Source: Sipunculus nudus
Lineage: Eukaryota > Annelida > Sipuncula > Golfingiida > Sipunculidae
Direction of reading: 5' to 3'
Assembly (NCBI GenBank): GCA_026874595.1
Contig: CM049310.1
Coordinates: forward strand, 45,663,058 to 45,727,057
Length of the DNA stretch: 64,000 nt
The position numbers and the translations under genes are program-made. Below the pieces are notes generated by a model. It saw only the letters and a list, made by a program, of their open reading frames with translations. It made no database searches and had not been told where the DNA came from. Below are positions 1-12,390 of this stretch, piece after piece; the first letter of the stretch is position 1, and every line of letters starts with the position of its first letter.

Positions 1-971
1 GGATATAACAACAAATAGAATTAAAGGCATAGCCAGATAAATAATCATGGAGATAAACAGAATCTTTTTCATTATAGTATATCACTGAAAAAAGTGAAAT
101 CTGGTTTATAAAAATCGTAAATATTGAATGAAAGGTCCTCTGAACCCGGGAAATAAATCTTATCATTAAACATATTTCTAAGAAGCATGCGGAACTCAAC
201 TGAAGATGACAAACCAAATATCGTTGTTCCCTATCGTACAGATGGACAAAAAGTGAAGCATTGATCAGGTAATCAAATATATAACATCACCTGGAAATTA
301 AAGGAACTGTGAATTTCGAGCATTGATTGTTCCTTGCTGTTACTTCCAAATTCCTATACAAAACGGATATTTGCCTTTTTAGATACAACTTAATTTATGG
401 GAAGGGCAAGGTACCTTGAAAAGGTCAAGACAACCACAGTGTACTTAAAAAAAACACGTAAAACGTCTCCTGTGGCCTTTCATTAACAAAAGCGTTAACT
501 AAAGATGTTTAAAATACAATACAGCTATAGTCCGGGAAAAGAAGAGGTCTTCAGAAAGCCGGCTATTCACCTATTTCCGGCTTACTCGGCGTTCATATTA
601 TTGAAGTGTAGATAATTTCCTGCTAAGAAACGCCTCTGTGACGAATGTTTGAGATTGGTTATCTACAGGTTATTAGTAAACACGGTAAGTGGACCATTGT
701 TGACAAACAAAAAACATGTAACCTAACTTGGTTGAATTCATATGTGCAGATATAATCTGTGCGGTCACTGGTTGTAAAACACCCTTTGCAAAAATCGACT
801 ATTTTGCCCCTAGATGATCATTGTCGAATTATTTTTTGCGACCCCTTCACATATTATCAAAACCAGGAATTAAAAAAACAAAACGAAAAGCCTGTGTGCG
901 GGAACATCGGCATTTCCAGGTCTATTTTCATAAAAAGTTCAAGTAATTAGCTTCAGTTAACAGACGTAAGA
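1..971. other. AT-rich intergenic DNA, no gene seen
   Basis: No frame longer than about 63 codons is present, and none resembles a known protein. I see no repeat structure or RNA gene here. The stretch leads directly into the minisatellite that follows. Confidence 0.5.
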
Positions 972-1950
972 ACTATGAATAGGCCCCTTTAATTGACATC
1001 AGAAATAGGAATAGGTCCCGTTGATAGACGTCAGATATAGCAATAAGCCCCTTTAATAGACGTCAGATATAGGAAAAGGCCCCTTTAATAGACGTCAGAT
1101 ATAGGAAAAGGCCCCTTTAATAGACATCAGATATAGGAACAGGCCCATTTAATAGACATCAGATATAGGTACAGGCCCCTTTAATAGACATCAGATATAG
1201 GAATAGGCCCCTTTAATAGACGTCAAATATAGGAAAAGGCCCCTTCAATAAACATCAGATATAGGAAAAGGCCCCTTTAATAGACATCAGATATAGGAAT
1301 AGGCCCCTTCAATAGACGTCAAATATAGGAATAGGCCCCTTTAATAGACATCAGATATAGGAATAGGCCCTTTTAATAGACGTCAGATATAGGAATAGGC
1401 CCCTTTAATAGACATCAGATATAGGAACAGGCCCCTTTAATAGACATCAGATATAGGAATTGGCCCCTCCAATAGACATCAGATATAGTAATTGGCCCCT
1501 CCAATAGACATCAGATATAGGAATAGGCCCCTTTAATAGACATCAGATATAGGAAAAGGCCCCTTTAATAGACGTCAGATATAGGAATAGGCCCCTTTAA
1601 TAGACGTCAGATATTGTTACAGGCCCCTTTAATAGTCATCAGATATAGGAATAGGCCCCTTTAATAGACATCAGATATAGGAAAAGGCCCCTTTAATAGT
1701 CATCAGATATAGGAACAGGCCCCTTTAATAGACTTCAGATATAGGAAAAGGCCCCTTTAATAGACGTCAGATATAGGAATAGGCCCCTTTAATAGACGTC
1801 AGATATAGGAATAGGCCCCTTAAACAGACATCAGATATAGGAATAGGCCCCGTTGATAGACGTCAGATATAGGAATTGGCACCTTTAATAGACATCAGAT
1901 ATTGGAACAGGCCCCATTAATAGACGTCAGATATAGGAATAGGCCGGTTT
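972..1950. repeat. 32-bp minisatellite, about 30 units
   Basis: A tandem array with a 32-bp period, measured from GACG at 1027 to the next at 1059. Each unit pairs an ATAGGCCCCTTTAATAGAC block with a TCAGATATAGGA block. Units vary mainly at GACGTC versus GACATC and at GGAATAGG versus GGAAAAGG. The edges degrade into unique sequence. No coding frame runs through the array. Confidence 0.95.
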
Positions 1951-2302
1951 AAAGGTAATATTGTTTCATTTTATCTATGGTTCACCAAAACACTTTTGTA
2001 TTTTGCTGAGAAGTTATATATGTACCAAAGATACCACTGTGGGACTTTTTGGCCATTGACAGCCGTACAATATTTCCGAAGAAATAGTAAATTATATCAC
2101 ATAAACCAGTATCCGCATTATTGCATCACATCTACAACCTTTTAAAATACCCTGTGTCTTCAATGAAGATATTTGATTTTTATGTATTGAAAAGTTATGG
2201 TTCTCAAAAGGTTCTATGTAACAGATATTCAAGAACAGTCTTGACTTGCTAGATTTGCCTAAACCTTTAAAGACCTAATTAAAGGGGTTCTATTATGCCT
2301 TC
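1951..2302. other. Unique AT-rich spacer
   Basis: I see nothing recognisable between the minisatellite and the first LTR copy. Confidence 0.4.
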
Positions 2303-3084
2303 TGTTACAGATGTCTCTTTTCTTGTATGTGTATGTGCAGTGTTAGCATTGGCCGTTGCTATGACGGCATAGCACGGCCCACGCGTTGGGTCTTACGTGT
2401 AAACGGCGGTCATGCTAGTCTGGGGCTTTCTCGCCTGGCCGTGTGTACTGTGTATCATGTTAGGTTCTTTGGATTGATCGAGAAATGGAAAGTTCACGGC
2501 TTGAGGTGAAAGTTATAAATAAGGGGCTGTGTTTAGAGCCGGGAGAGAGAGGAGAGAAATATTCCAGCGGGCACGGAAGAGTGTGTGTCAGTTTGTGGGA
2601 CCTTTTCCGATACATGCAGCAGTTATAGGTCTTCTTCGGAATTTATGACGGATTTTATATAGTCTTCAGTTTGCCTTTCGGATCACTGCCAGGATTTCAC
2701 TTTTGGATTACAGTAGATTGATTTTGTTATTACATTGCAGTATTATCTGAGATGATTTGTATGAACTGTTCATCCGGCTTATACATTTTAAAGGACTTAT
2801 CGCCGTGACAGTGCAGGTATCCAGGTACTGTACACTTTGTTTATTATACTGTGTGATTGTATTGATTTACTGTTTTACTGTTGTTATACTGTATAATTGT
2901 ATTGATTTAGTGTATTGGAATGTTAGGGTTGTTTTAAGATTAAAATATAGTTATTTGTTAACAAAGAACCAACTGACTTCTTTATTCATTACCTAGACAT
3001 TTCACGCTGCCTAGTGTTATTGAATCCATAACAAAATTTAGGCTCGTCACGACCACGTGATCTGTTGATATTAGGTTTCGTAAC
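2303..3084 (+). mobile_element. Solo LTR, copy 1
   Basis: This segment aligns along its length with 5803-6643 and with the reverse complement of 55783-56571. It starts TGTTACAG and ends CGTAAC. The terminal A seen in copy 3 is G here. The flanks CTTC (2299-2302) and CTTC (3086-3089) could be a 4-bp target duplication. A TATAAAT box at 2514-2520 precedes the GGGGCTG block shared by all copies. The downstream segment around TTATTTGTTAACAAAG, then CTAGACATTTCACGCTGCC, is also shared. No gag or pol frame is attached, so I read it as a solo LTR. The superfamily cannot be told from an LTR alone. Confidence 0.7.
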
Positions 3085-3599
3085 GCTTCGAACTGCCCCC
3101 CCCCCCCCCCAAAAAAAAAAAAACAACCCCCAAAAAAACAATCGAAACGCGTTTCTGCCCACATAAAAAAAAGGTATCGTTGGCTATGTACTGAAGCACA
3201 TTCACTGACCCCTCACGATTCTCCCAATTACCCCGTCAAGAGGGTTCTATGAATAACCCTAAGGTAATATTTACTGTGTTCGTCGGTTTAATTCTCGTTA
3301 TAGAGTTCAAGATGGGTTTTTGACTTTTGTCCATATAATACTATGTTTTTCACTGGTTTTACCCTATCAAACTTCCAAAAACTTTTTAAAGGCTTTACAC
3401 TGGAACTGTAAGGTTCTACAAAGAACCCCTGTAAGAGCTACTGAAATAAAAATTAGATATGTATACCTAGAACCGACAAGAGATGCTCCTAACGCAACGG
3501 GTATATATTGCATGCAGTCATCCCGTATCTCCCACCTGCCACAAGGGTGGGCAAAGAGTAAAGAGCATCCAGATCCAAACATAAATTAACCTGTGGCAC
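3085..3599. other. Spacer with C-run/A-run, no gene seen
   Basis: A 16-base C run (about 3097-3110) is followed by A-rich sequence. The short open frames on both strands have no recognisable motif. A retrotransposon internal region here should start with a primer-binding site just after 3084. None is evident. Confidence 0.4.
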
Positions 3600-4800
3600 C
3601 CGCTGCTGTTGGTCTGATTACACCAATCATCCGCTCTCGTTGGTCTAATTACACCGATGCACCCGTTCTCGTTGGTCTGATGACACCTATACCTCAACTC
3701 TCGTTGGTCTGATTACATCGATACACCCGCTTTCGTTGGTCTGATTACACCAATACACCCGCTCTCGTTGGTCTGATTACACCGATACACCCGCTCTCGT
3801 TGGTCTGGTGACACCTATATCTCAACTCTCGTTGGTCTGATTACATCGATACACCCGCTTTCGTTGGTCTGATTACACCGATTCCTTAACTCTCGTTGGT
3901 CTGTTTACACCGATACTTCTGCTTTCGTTAGTCTGATTCCACGAATACACCCGCTCTCGATTTTCTAATTACACCTATACTTCCGCTCTCGTAGGTCTGA
4001 TGACACCGATACGCCCGCTCTCCTTGGTCTGATAACAACGATACACCCGCTCTCCTTGATCTGATTACAACGATACATCCGCTGTCTTTGGTCTGATTAC
4101 ACCAATACACCCGCTCTCGATGGTCTAATCTCACCTATACTTCCGCTCTCGTTGGTCTGATTTCACCGATACCTCAACTCTCGTTGGTCTGATTACACCA
4201 ATACACCCGCTTTCGTTGGTCTGATTACACCGATACCTCAACTCTCGTTGGTCTGATTTCACCGATACCTTAACTCTCGTTGGTCTGATTAAACCGATAC
4301 GCCCGCTTTCGTTGGTCTGGTTACATCAATGCACCCGCTCTCGATGGTCTAATTACACCTATACTTCCTCTCTCGTTGGTCTGATTACACCAATACGCCC
4401 GCTCTCGTTAGTCTGATTACACCGATACCTCAACTCTCGTTGGTCTGATTACAACGATACCTCAACTCTCGTTAGTCTGATTACACCGATACACCCGCTT
4501 TCGTTGGTCTGGTTACACCAATACACCCGCTCTCTATGGTCAAATTACACCTATACTTCCTCTCTCGTTGGTCTGATTACACCAATACGCCCGCTCTCGT
4601 TAGTCTGATTACACCGATACCTCAACTCTCGTTGGTCTGATTACAACGATACCTCAACTCTCGTTAGTCTGATTACACCGATACGCCCGCTCTCGTTGGT
4701 CTGGTTACAACGATACACCTGCTGTCGTTTGTCTGATTACAACGATACACCCGCGCTCTTTGGTCTGATTAAACCGATAAACCCGCTCTCGTTGGTTTGA
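3600..4800. repeat. 32-bp minisatellite with higher-order structure
   Basis: About 37 units of roughly 32 bp share the core CTCTCGTTGGTCTGATTACA. Two unit types differ in the spacer: CACCCG before CTCTCG, or CCTCAA before CTCTCG. A block containing ATACTTCCTCTCTCG recurs at 4361 and 4553, exactly 192 bp (six units) apart, and the units between follow the same order. This indicates a higher-order repeat. Confidence 0.95.
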
Positions 4801-5701
4801 TTCTTGGATGTGTGCATTTCCCGTTAAGACCTAAGTAAGACCTAAGTGAAAATGAAGCAAATCATTTTACCTGCTTGCATCCTTCTTTTAATTTCTTCCC
4901 TAGTCTAACTAGCACCCTTAATAGGTTACATATGTAATTCAAGTTCCCAAAATTGATAGATATTGCATATAAAATGAAAATACATGTATATATTGCCATG
5001 TAACACATGGATGAATGAATACGATTCCCTAGCAGAGAAAACATGGTGCTGTATATGTAAAAAGGGATGAAACCTGAACGGGAAAATAAAAAATATGTGT
5101 GAAATCTGTATTGTGTATAATTTGATATGTATAAGAACACTATATAACAGTCATCATAAAGAAAAAAACCTGGAGAAACCACAGAAACATGCAGCCAGAT
5201 TCATAATTTTCTTAGTCACTATTTCAACCCTTCCGCTGAGTTTTATATTTCATCATCTGATCGGTCAAAAAGAAGAACAGATTTCTGTTTCCATGGTTAC
5301 GATCGGTAAGCCATAGTTTTCACAAGTTTCTTTATGATGAAAATATCGTTATTGCTAAAGTTTCTGTGAAACAGTCGTTAAACATTCTCTCCATGTGCAC
5401 AGCCATCTCTTCCAGACAAAGACGTAATCTATGAGACGACAAAGGAATCGGTCAGAAGCATTGAAGTCAGCCCGCTGATACAGACACCGTGTCGTGAATG
5501 CCATGACAAAGTGTCATGCGGCAGTGTCCGCCATGATTACCATAATTTATAACCACAGTGAGGGCTTTAAATGATTGATTAAAATGGCCCATACAAGTGT
5601 ATAGTTAAACACAGATGACGCTTGATATCCATATCCATATAAGTAATTAATATTTTTCATATATATATATGTATATATTTATGTATATATGTTTTTATCA
5701 C

Positions 5702-5757
<56 letters not shown>

Positions 5758-5802
5758 CCGGTATACTTTGTCGGATTGCAGGTAAACAATTTTTATATAC
5801 AT
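4801..5802. other. Spacer with TA microsatellite
   Basis: AT-rich DNA with a (TA)n tract at about 5702-5755 and smaller ATAT runs before it. The open frames here are low-complexity and unconvincing. Confidence 0.45.
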
Positions 5803-6643
5803 TGTTGATAGTCTACTCTTTATCTGTGTATTATTATAGTTTTATATACAGACTTTTAATCTTAGGTATATGGTAATTTTCCTTTCATTAAAGAAGATCG
5901 GGATCTTCTTCCGCTCGAAACCCTGGCTTGTAGAGACAAAGCGCTCGTTGTAGTCTAGAATTTTCGGGTCTGTTCATGCGCTATGGGCGCATGTGTATTG
6001 TTATCGTGTTCTTTGGAATGTTCGTGAATAATGGAAATTTCTGGGCTTCGGGTAAAAAGGCTATAAATAGGGGCAGTGTTTAGAGCCGGCAGATAGAAAA
6101 ATACCACCCGACACGGAAGAGTGTGACTCTCTCGTCAGTTTTGGGGACCTTTCCGATAACTGCAGAACTTAAAGATATTCTACGGAATTTTTACAGACTT
6201 TGTACGGATTGTGTTCAGTTTGCCTTTGGGAATATTACCAAGAACTTCACTTTTGGATTACAACAGATTGTTTTCGGGATTTAATCGGACTATTCTCTGA
6301 GAAGATTTACATGAACTTTTCATCTGGATTATTTATGTAAAGGACTCTTGTTGAGCTGTAACAGTAGTGGTATCCAGAAATCAAAGCCTAGGATCCGGAC
6401 ACTCTGGTAATGTACATTTTTATTATTGTTATACCTTGTAATTGTATTGATTAAGTGTATTGTAATGTTAGGATTGTTCTAAGAATAAATTATAATTATT
6501 TGTTAACAAAAAAACACTGACTTATTTATTCATTTTCCTAGACATTTCACGCTGCCTAGTGTTGCGGAATCTGATTTTTTGTATCTCCGTAACAAAATTT
6601 GTGCTCGTCACAGTTACGTCAGTAGTTATTCGGTTCCGTTACA
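5803..6643 (+). mobile_element. Solo LTR, copy 2
   Basis: This is the same family and orientation as 2303-3084. The match is clear from about 5990 onward: TATAAATAG at 6062, GAGCCGGCAGA, ACACGGAAGAGTG, an AATAAA signal at 6484-6489, CTAGACATTTCACGCTGCC, and an end at GGTTCCGTTACA (6643). The first ~180 bases are diverged, and the start at TGTTGATAG (5803) is a best guess. It carries a conserved TATA box and polyadenylation signal, as an LTR should. Confidence 0.6.
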
Positions 6644-9502
6644 ATGTACAGTAAGGTTATCCTGTTGCAAGTATGTGTGTCAGCGCTATCCCTCGCTCAA
6701 TATAAATGTGTCAAGTTAACACATGAAGATAACCAAATCGGTGATTGAAGATAACCAAATAAAAGATAGACAGATAATGCAAGCAAAAAAAAAGTAGGCA
6801 ACAATAGCTATGTCATATCATCTTATAAAATATTCTTGTACAACAGCAGTCACTGGTCTATCTGATGTTATAATGTGACGTCGGGGCCCCCGGTGAATGT
6901 TTTTTTTCTGTGAACTTAACAGATACAAGGGATGGCCTGTCTCCATTCTATCTCAATTAACACCGAGAAGTGCGGCCGTCTGCTGGTATCCCCGCCTGTC
7001 ATCTAGTCTGATATAAACGTCAATGCCCGCCCATCATGACACCCAGCGCACGTCATCCGGGAGACAGCCAGCTCATAACGGCTCACAGCCAGTCTGTTTC
7101 AATTTTCAAACGACCCGTGGGCGTATATAAGGTATTAGGGGGAAGGCTAAAAATTGAACTCACACATTCACGGACGCATTTACCTTTCAGCCCTAATCAT
7201 CGACCCCCGGAAGAAAAAAAAAATAAAGAAATAAAAATAACAAAACCGTCAAACAATAAAATCACAAGCACTAATAACATACAAAAATACACAGAACACG
7301 CAAAAAAGCAAAAAAAAAAAACTTTGCCCAGCCACTACTGCAAGGTACGGCGATTTTTTTAACGTTCTTTCAGCATGCGCTTTCCAGGTACGCACAGAAT
7401 ATATATTTCAGCTCGTTAAATGGATAAATGACATGCTTTCCACTGACATTTTAGTATTGACGGGAACGTCAAAATGACTTTCTGGAGAAATATTACTATA
7501 TGTCGGTCACACTGAACCCGTATTAACTGATATAAGCCAGTCCTACCCTCCCGCGCCAATATATATGGCTTCAGCTCGCAATCAATTTCCTTGTGGGCAA
7601 ATTTGGCTGAGTTTTGGAAGTTTACCAGAAATCCCCAGATAACACGGGAGGCCAGAAATAAAAATTATTCTTTACATACTTAACATTACCATATACAGTC
7701 CTTATCTTCGCTTTGTATATGTTGCAAACTCAAAATTCACTCGTCGTCATGACAACTTTGAAAGAATAATTAATACCACGTGTATATAAATATGGAAAAA
7801 ACGAGTTACGTAAGACTCGCTCATACAGAAATATGACAACAACAAAAAATGACACACTGACTTCCATTGGTGCAAGAATGAAAATATGCTAGCACTGTCA
7901 GATATGTATAAAGAAAATTATTGTGGATTACACAATTCTTAATTTATATATATATAGTTAGTTGTGTTTTTTTTTGTAAATGCATATGGTATAACGGGGC
8001 ATTTAAAACATTAATATCATTTAGAAAAAATAAGTGATATTGCTTAGTTAATCTTATCTTATTTTATCTTATCTTTGGAATACAAAACTTGTGGAATAAG
8101 GGGGGGGGGGGGGCGACGTTAGAGATCAAGTAGACCTGCAGAACGGACACTGATTTCGGTCTTCAACGTGCATGATTTTTTTTAAAATGTTAAACATACT
8201 TCTTAACACAGGAAAACTTTTGTTCAGTTTGATTTTACAAATTGGTTTTAATCATATTATGAATTAGAATTTTTGCTGAATTCTTCGCTTTAATTAAAAA
8301 AATGAATTATTCCCATAACCGCGCCTACCTCGTGTACCCATTTTATGCGCCCCGACACTTTTGGACGTATTCCTAAGTTAATGGTGCACACATACACACA
8401 GTTATAAGAACGTATTCCGACACACTCATACAGAACTATGGAACGAGCGTACATAATTTCTACTTGCAAAATGACTGACTGCTAGACGGACAGATACTCG
8501 GTTCGCCATTCATCGAATGACAAGATGGGCGAATACAAACGACTTGCCCCTGTTATGAAATCACGGGTGTCGTATTAGTTTTGACATAAATTACAATCCT
8601 GGGACTGGTTTCCTCATCAGACACAGACTTCTGCAACTGTGTCTCCTCTGGTGCCCGCGGGGGCCGACCCATTATCAGCCGGAGACCTCGGCAAATTGAG
8701 ATTAACGGCCTGTAAGGGCAGGTCAGTGCTCTGTTATTATCTCGGCCCGAGACAAATACGGCAAAAAGGCGCCATGGTATTAGGGTCAAGCCACGGTTAG
8801 GCCGTCCTAAACAAATTCTCTTGTGAAAATTTGACAAGCTTATCTGATAAATATTTTCTGGACCACTCTGTGTTTGTTTATTACCAACGTTTCTTGTTTC
8901 ATTAAGTTCATTTTATGCCCCAGCAGACTACAGTAATACATTTCCCCCAGTCCCACACTTGCCGAAACGTATTATTCATTCTTCTTCACATTGGAATAAC
9001 AAACCTAATAACAGTGATAAAATGTAAATTAATACTACCATATATTAAACGACAATGGTTTCAGACATGTAATGTAACAGAATAAATGACTCTGCAGTGT
9101 GCTGAATCTACTTATATAATGATATATTCTCTGACAGTTCAGCTATAATCTGTGAGAAAAAAGGGGAAAAAATATTGCCAGCTGTATGTAGAAGATACAA
9201 CAAAAAGTAACTGTAGTGTTACAGAAGCAAATCGTACCAGTTAAATTCACACTAATTTTAAAATAAAATGTTAAGAAAAATATTTTTGTTAATCTTATTT
9301 TGAGTTTTCAACATACATTATAGGTTGCTAGTAAGTGTAATATGAAATTCACGTACATCTGTCTGAAGCACAATAAAATGAATTCCTTCACGACGGTCAA
9401 TGATGAAAGAAAAAAGTTCTAGTGCACCAACTTATCGACTGAAATAAAAAATCGATAATATCTTACATAAGTTACCATTCTGTTTCGTTTTGTTAAATTA
9501 AA
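6644..9502. other. Intergenic, includes a GC-richer island near 8620-8800
   Basis: No gene is recognisable. Most is AT-rich with homopolymer runs (G run at 8101-8113). About 8620-8800 is noticeably more GC-rich and complex, with CCGCGGGGGCCG and the palindrome-like CTCGGCCCGAG. A 94-codon minus-strand frame (8553-8837) crosses the island but looks like no family I know. The island could be a regulatory element. Confidence 0.35.
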
Positions 9503-9599
9503 CAGTGGCGTCAATTTTTCTTCAAGGATGGGTGGGTGGGGGGGGGGGGGGGGGGAGGATGACTCGTTACTTTTTTTCACACACGAACACACATGAATG

Positions 9600-9644
<45 letters not shown>

Positions 9645-9966
9645 CTTTTATTGTCTTTATGACAAATTTAAAATATAATACAATTTAGTATAAGGTTTTA
9701 AAAAATAAGGTATGTTTCCAGTTTATGTTAATTCTTCAGGTTAAGATATAAGTGATGATTCATATTAAACTCATAAATGAAACCATAAATGTATTATTCT
9801 AGTTATGAATATATTTCATTTCCAATATATAAATATTATTCTCTGTATATCGGGGGGGGGGGGGATTATTACATTGACCATCCCCCATTTGCTGAAAAGT
9901 GGGGGGGGGGGGGGGGGGGAAGGATGTATATACCCCCCACCCCCACCCCCTGTATTAACGCCCCTG
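9503..9966 (+). mobile_element. hAT-type MITE, family 1, copy 1
   Basis: The element starts CAGTGGCGTCAAT and ends GTATTAACGCCCCTG, so its ends are imperfect inverted repeats. The flanks AAATTAAA (9495-9502) and TAAGTAAA (9967-9974) match at 6 of 8 positions, which fits an old 8-bp hAT target duplication. It carries long G runs (9539-9555, 9852-9864, 9901-9919) and an internal (TA)n tract at about 9604-9640. The middle block matches 25211-25528, and the reverse complement matches 42132-42491. There is no coding capacity, so it is non-autonomous. Confidence 0.75.
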
Positions 9967-11022
9967 TAAGTAAAGATGTATAATTTGTAAATTCTTCATA
10001 ATAAGCATTGCAGCCGTACAAAATGGTAGCAGGATAGGGATTACCTTGAAATATCTTCCAGCACCAGAGTCCAAGTCGTCCATTTGTATACTGTGGTTGT
10101 CTTCTTATTTGCGATGGTTTCAAATTCGCGATATTCACGGTCGCTCTCTGACCGCAAAATTAAGACCACGCAGATTTAAATGCATATACCAGGCAATATA
10201 TTATTAGGATACCCATGAGATTATAGCTTAAACTAGTATCAATGGGCTAAGACACAGGAATTATTATATTTCATAAATCCCGACCTCAATATTAACGAAC
10301 GGTGATAAAGATCTGGAGTAGAACAATGACCATATGTAATTTTCTGTTATCCTGTCCTTTTTTTTAGGAAATATATTGACTATCGCCGAGTTGAAATTTT
10401 GAAGATATTTGTGGGAGAGTAACAAAATACAGAGTGCGCTCAGACAATCCATATACTTTCGCAGCATTAACTAACTCTAGATGACATTTGCTCCCGGAAG
10501 TAAAGTACGTAATAATCCAAATACTTAATAGACCTACTGGGGCGTATACACGCGCTGGTTTTTTTTTAGTTTGCATGCTAGTATTATATTAAGTAATATT
10601 TAAAATAGTGTTCTCTATGTAAGTGTTAATTATAATTATTCATATAATACTAAAAGGATGTATATCCGTCCAATTTTTATGTCGTTCAAGATGTTCGGAT
10701 AAAGGGGCATTACTGTACGGAGCTTGCTTGTCTGTGGTAGAGGGCAATTGCCCCCCACTTAATACTAGTAGGCCCTGCCATATATTGAGTCCGATAGCCA
10801 TACAGTAAGGGTTTATAAAGTATAAGTCATAGACAACCCACCTCCTAAACTCTCAGTCCCTCGAGTCAGCGAGGCTCTCCGTGAAGTATTCAAGTTGCCA
10901 TCGACTTATCTTTTCTGTCCCTACTATACTCGCTGATATGCCTCTTGTATAAAAGTAATTAAATTAAAAAAAATGATGATACAAGTTTAATTTTAGTTAC
11001 TATCAAAACCATGAAACACATA
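9967..11022. other. Intergenic, nothing recognised
   Basis: Short overlapping frames on both strands show no domain signature. I see no repeat match to other parts of the window. Confidence 0.4.
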
Positions 11023-11030
11023 CTTATTGG

Positions 11031-11687
11031 TAGTGGTGGGAGTCGGTTCCTTTTTCATAATCGATCATCGGTTTGAGCAAACCGATCGATGATCGATTAT
11101 TAAACGGTTCAGGCAAATATAAAGAAATATGCAATTATCTATGAAACTGTACTTTCTTAACCCAGCCCGCATGTCTTAGTAATTCTACCTAAAGAAAAGA
11201 CGTTTTTGCCTTTTTTATATTTTCCTCTTATTAGTAAGATATGCTTTCAAAGTTTCATTTTAATTATTTATAATAATCAATAATTAAACCACTATCCAGG
11301 ACATCTACTTGCTGCATAGACCTAGAGAATTTATGGAGCATAACGCCATACCGCCCATACTGTGCAATCTACATCTCGTTACAAAACTCCCCGCTAATTC
11401 TGCAGCTCCCTGCCCGTTCACAGAGGTTTATTAAATCCTCTGTTCTCACATCTACCGTGTTATACTCAGTTACATACGGAAGTTAATATGGGAACAAAGA
11501 CTAATTATTTGAAGCGCGGAATGTTGTAAAAATGGGAAGAATAATTTAGCCTATAGCATAAAGGCAGTCTAGGGGAAAAACAGTCATGATTATGATGTAA
11601 TCGATAGTTGTCTCTGTTAATCGAGCGCTTGAAAGTGGCAGGAAACCGACTGACTTTCGATAAAACTCGATGATCGGCCCACCACTA
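11031..11687. mobile_element. hAT-like non-autonomous element, family 2
   Basis: A perfect 8-bp direct repeat CTTATTGG flanks the element (11023-11030 and 11688-11695). The ends are inverted: TAGTGGTGGG at 11031 and CCCACCACTA at 11678-11687. Subterminal sequence is rich in CGATGATCGAT-type palindromes near both ends. At 657 bp with no open frame, it must depend on a transposase from elsewhere. The 8-bp duplication and TAGTGGTGGG-type terminus fit the hAT superfamily. Confidence 0.85.
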
Positions 11688-11695
11688 CTTATTGG

Positions 11696-12390
11696 TGTCA
11701 AAAATGTGTAATCCTGTGCCTTGTTGTTAGGCAGTAAACAAGCAGTTAAAGAAGATGCAACGGATCCGTTGCATATACCGTTGCTTATATTGTAGATACG
11801 TCAAAGTATACCAAGACTTATTTTTAATTTTGTACACCCTTTAGGCTCCCTGTGTACTCTGGTCACCCCCTGACACCCCCCCCCCCCCCGGATGGAACAG
11901 CTCATTACCATCAGTAGGATAGATCCACGGGACTCATGGACTGGTACCCTGCCTTAACCTTTACAGCCGGGCTTAATTTGGATTCGTGATTAATTAGTAG
12001 ACCGGCTCCGACCTCCACAAGAACACTCAGTCGTAACGTAGACATACCAATTCACCTCTTTTCAGTCAGTGGTTTACTACATCAAGTAGAAATCACGCGC
12101 CTTTAAAAGAGTTTTTACATTTGAACTGGAAGACAGTGTTGATGTTATTGCATTGGCAAATTTTGGGATGACTGACAGAACTGGATTACGATGACAGGCC
12201 TTGGTTCAGGGTGCCAGTGCAGCCAGTCTGAGTTTCTTACAAAAACTCTTTCCTGCTTTTGTTTCTCATAAATTTTTTGAAAGCAGTGAGTGTTACAGCA
12301 AGAGACACAGGGGTCTAATGTTCACTCTGTGAATTACTCTACATGATGGTGGGTGATTGAGAAATAAAATAATGAAAAAACACCATTAAT
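11696..12390. other. Intergenic, nothing recognised
   Basis: Contains a C run (about 11878-11889) and a GC-richer, TAATTA-containing patch near 11930-12030. No coding signal is seen. Confidence 0.35.

Noticed and set aside
2757-2996. Similar hydrophobic frames at 2757-2996 (+) and 55794-56072 (-)
   Set aside because: Both lie inside copies of the same LTR. The shared peptide reflects LTR sequence identity, not a conserved protein.
8599-8620. CTGATGAGGAAACC on the minus strand, resembling a hammerhead core
   Set aside because: No stem II lies between CTGATGA and GAAAC, so no hammerhead can form.
8553-8837. 94-codon minus-strand frame over the GC-richer island
   Set aside because: No protein motif. 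Composition is better explained by a noncoding GC-richer patch.
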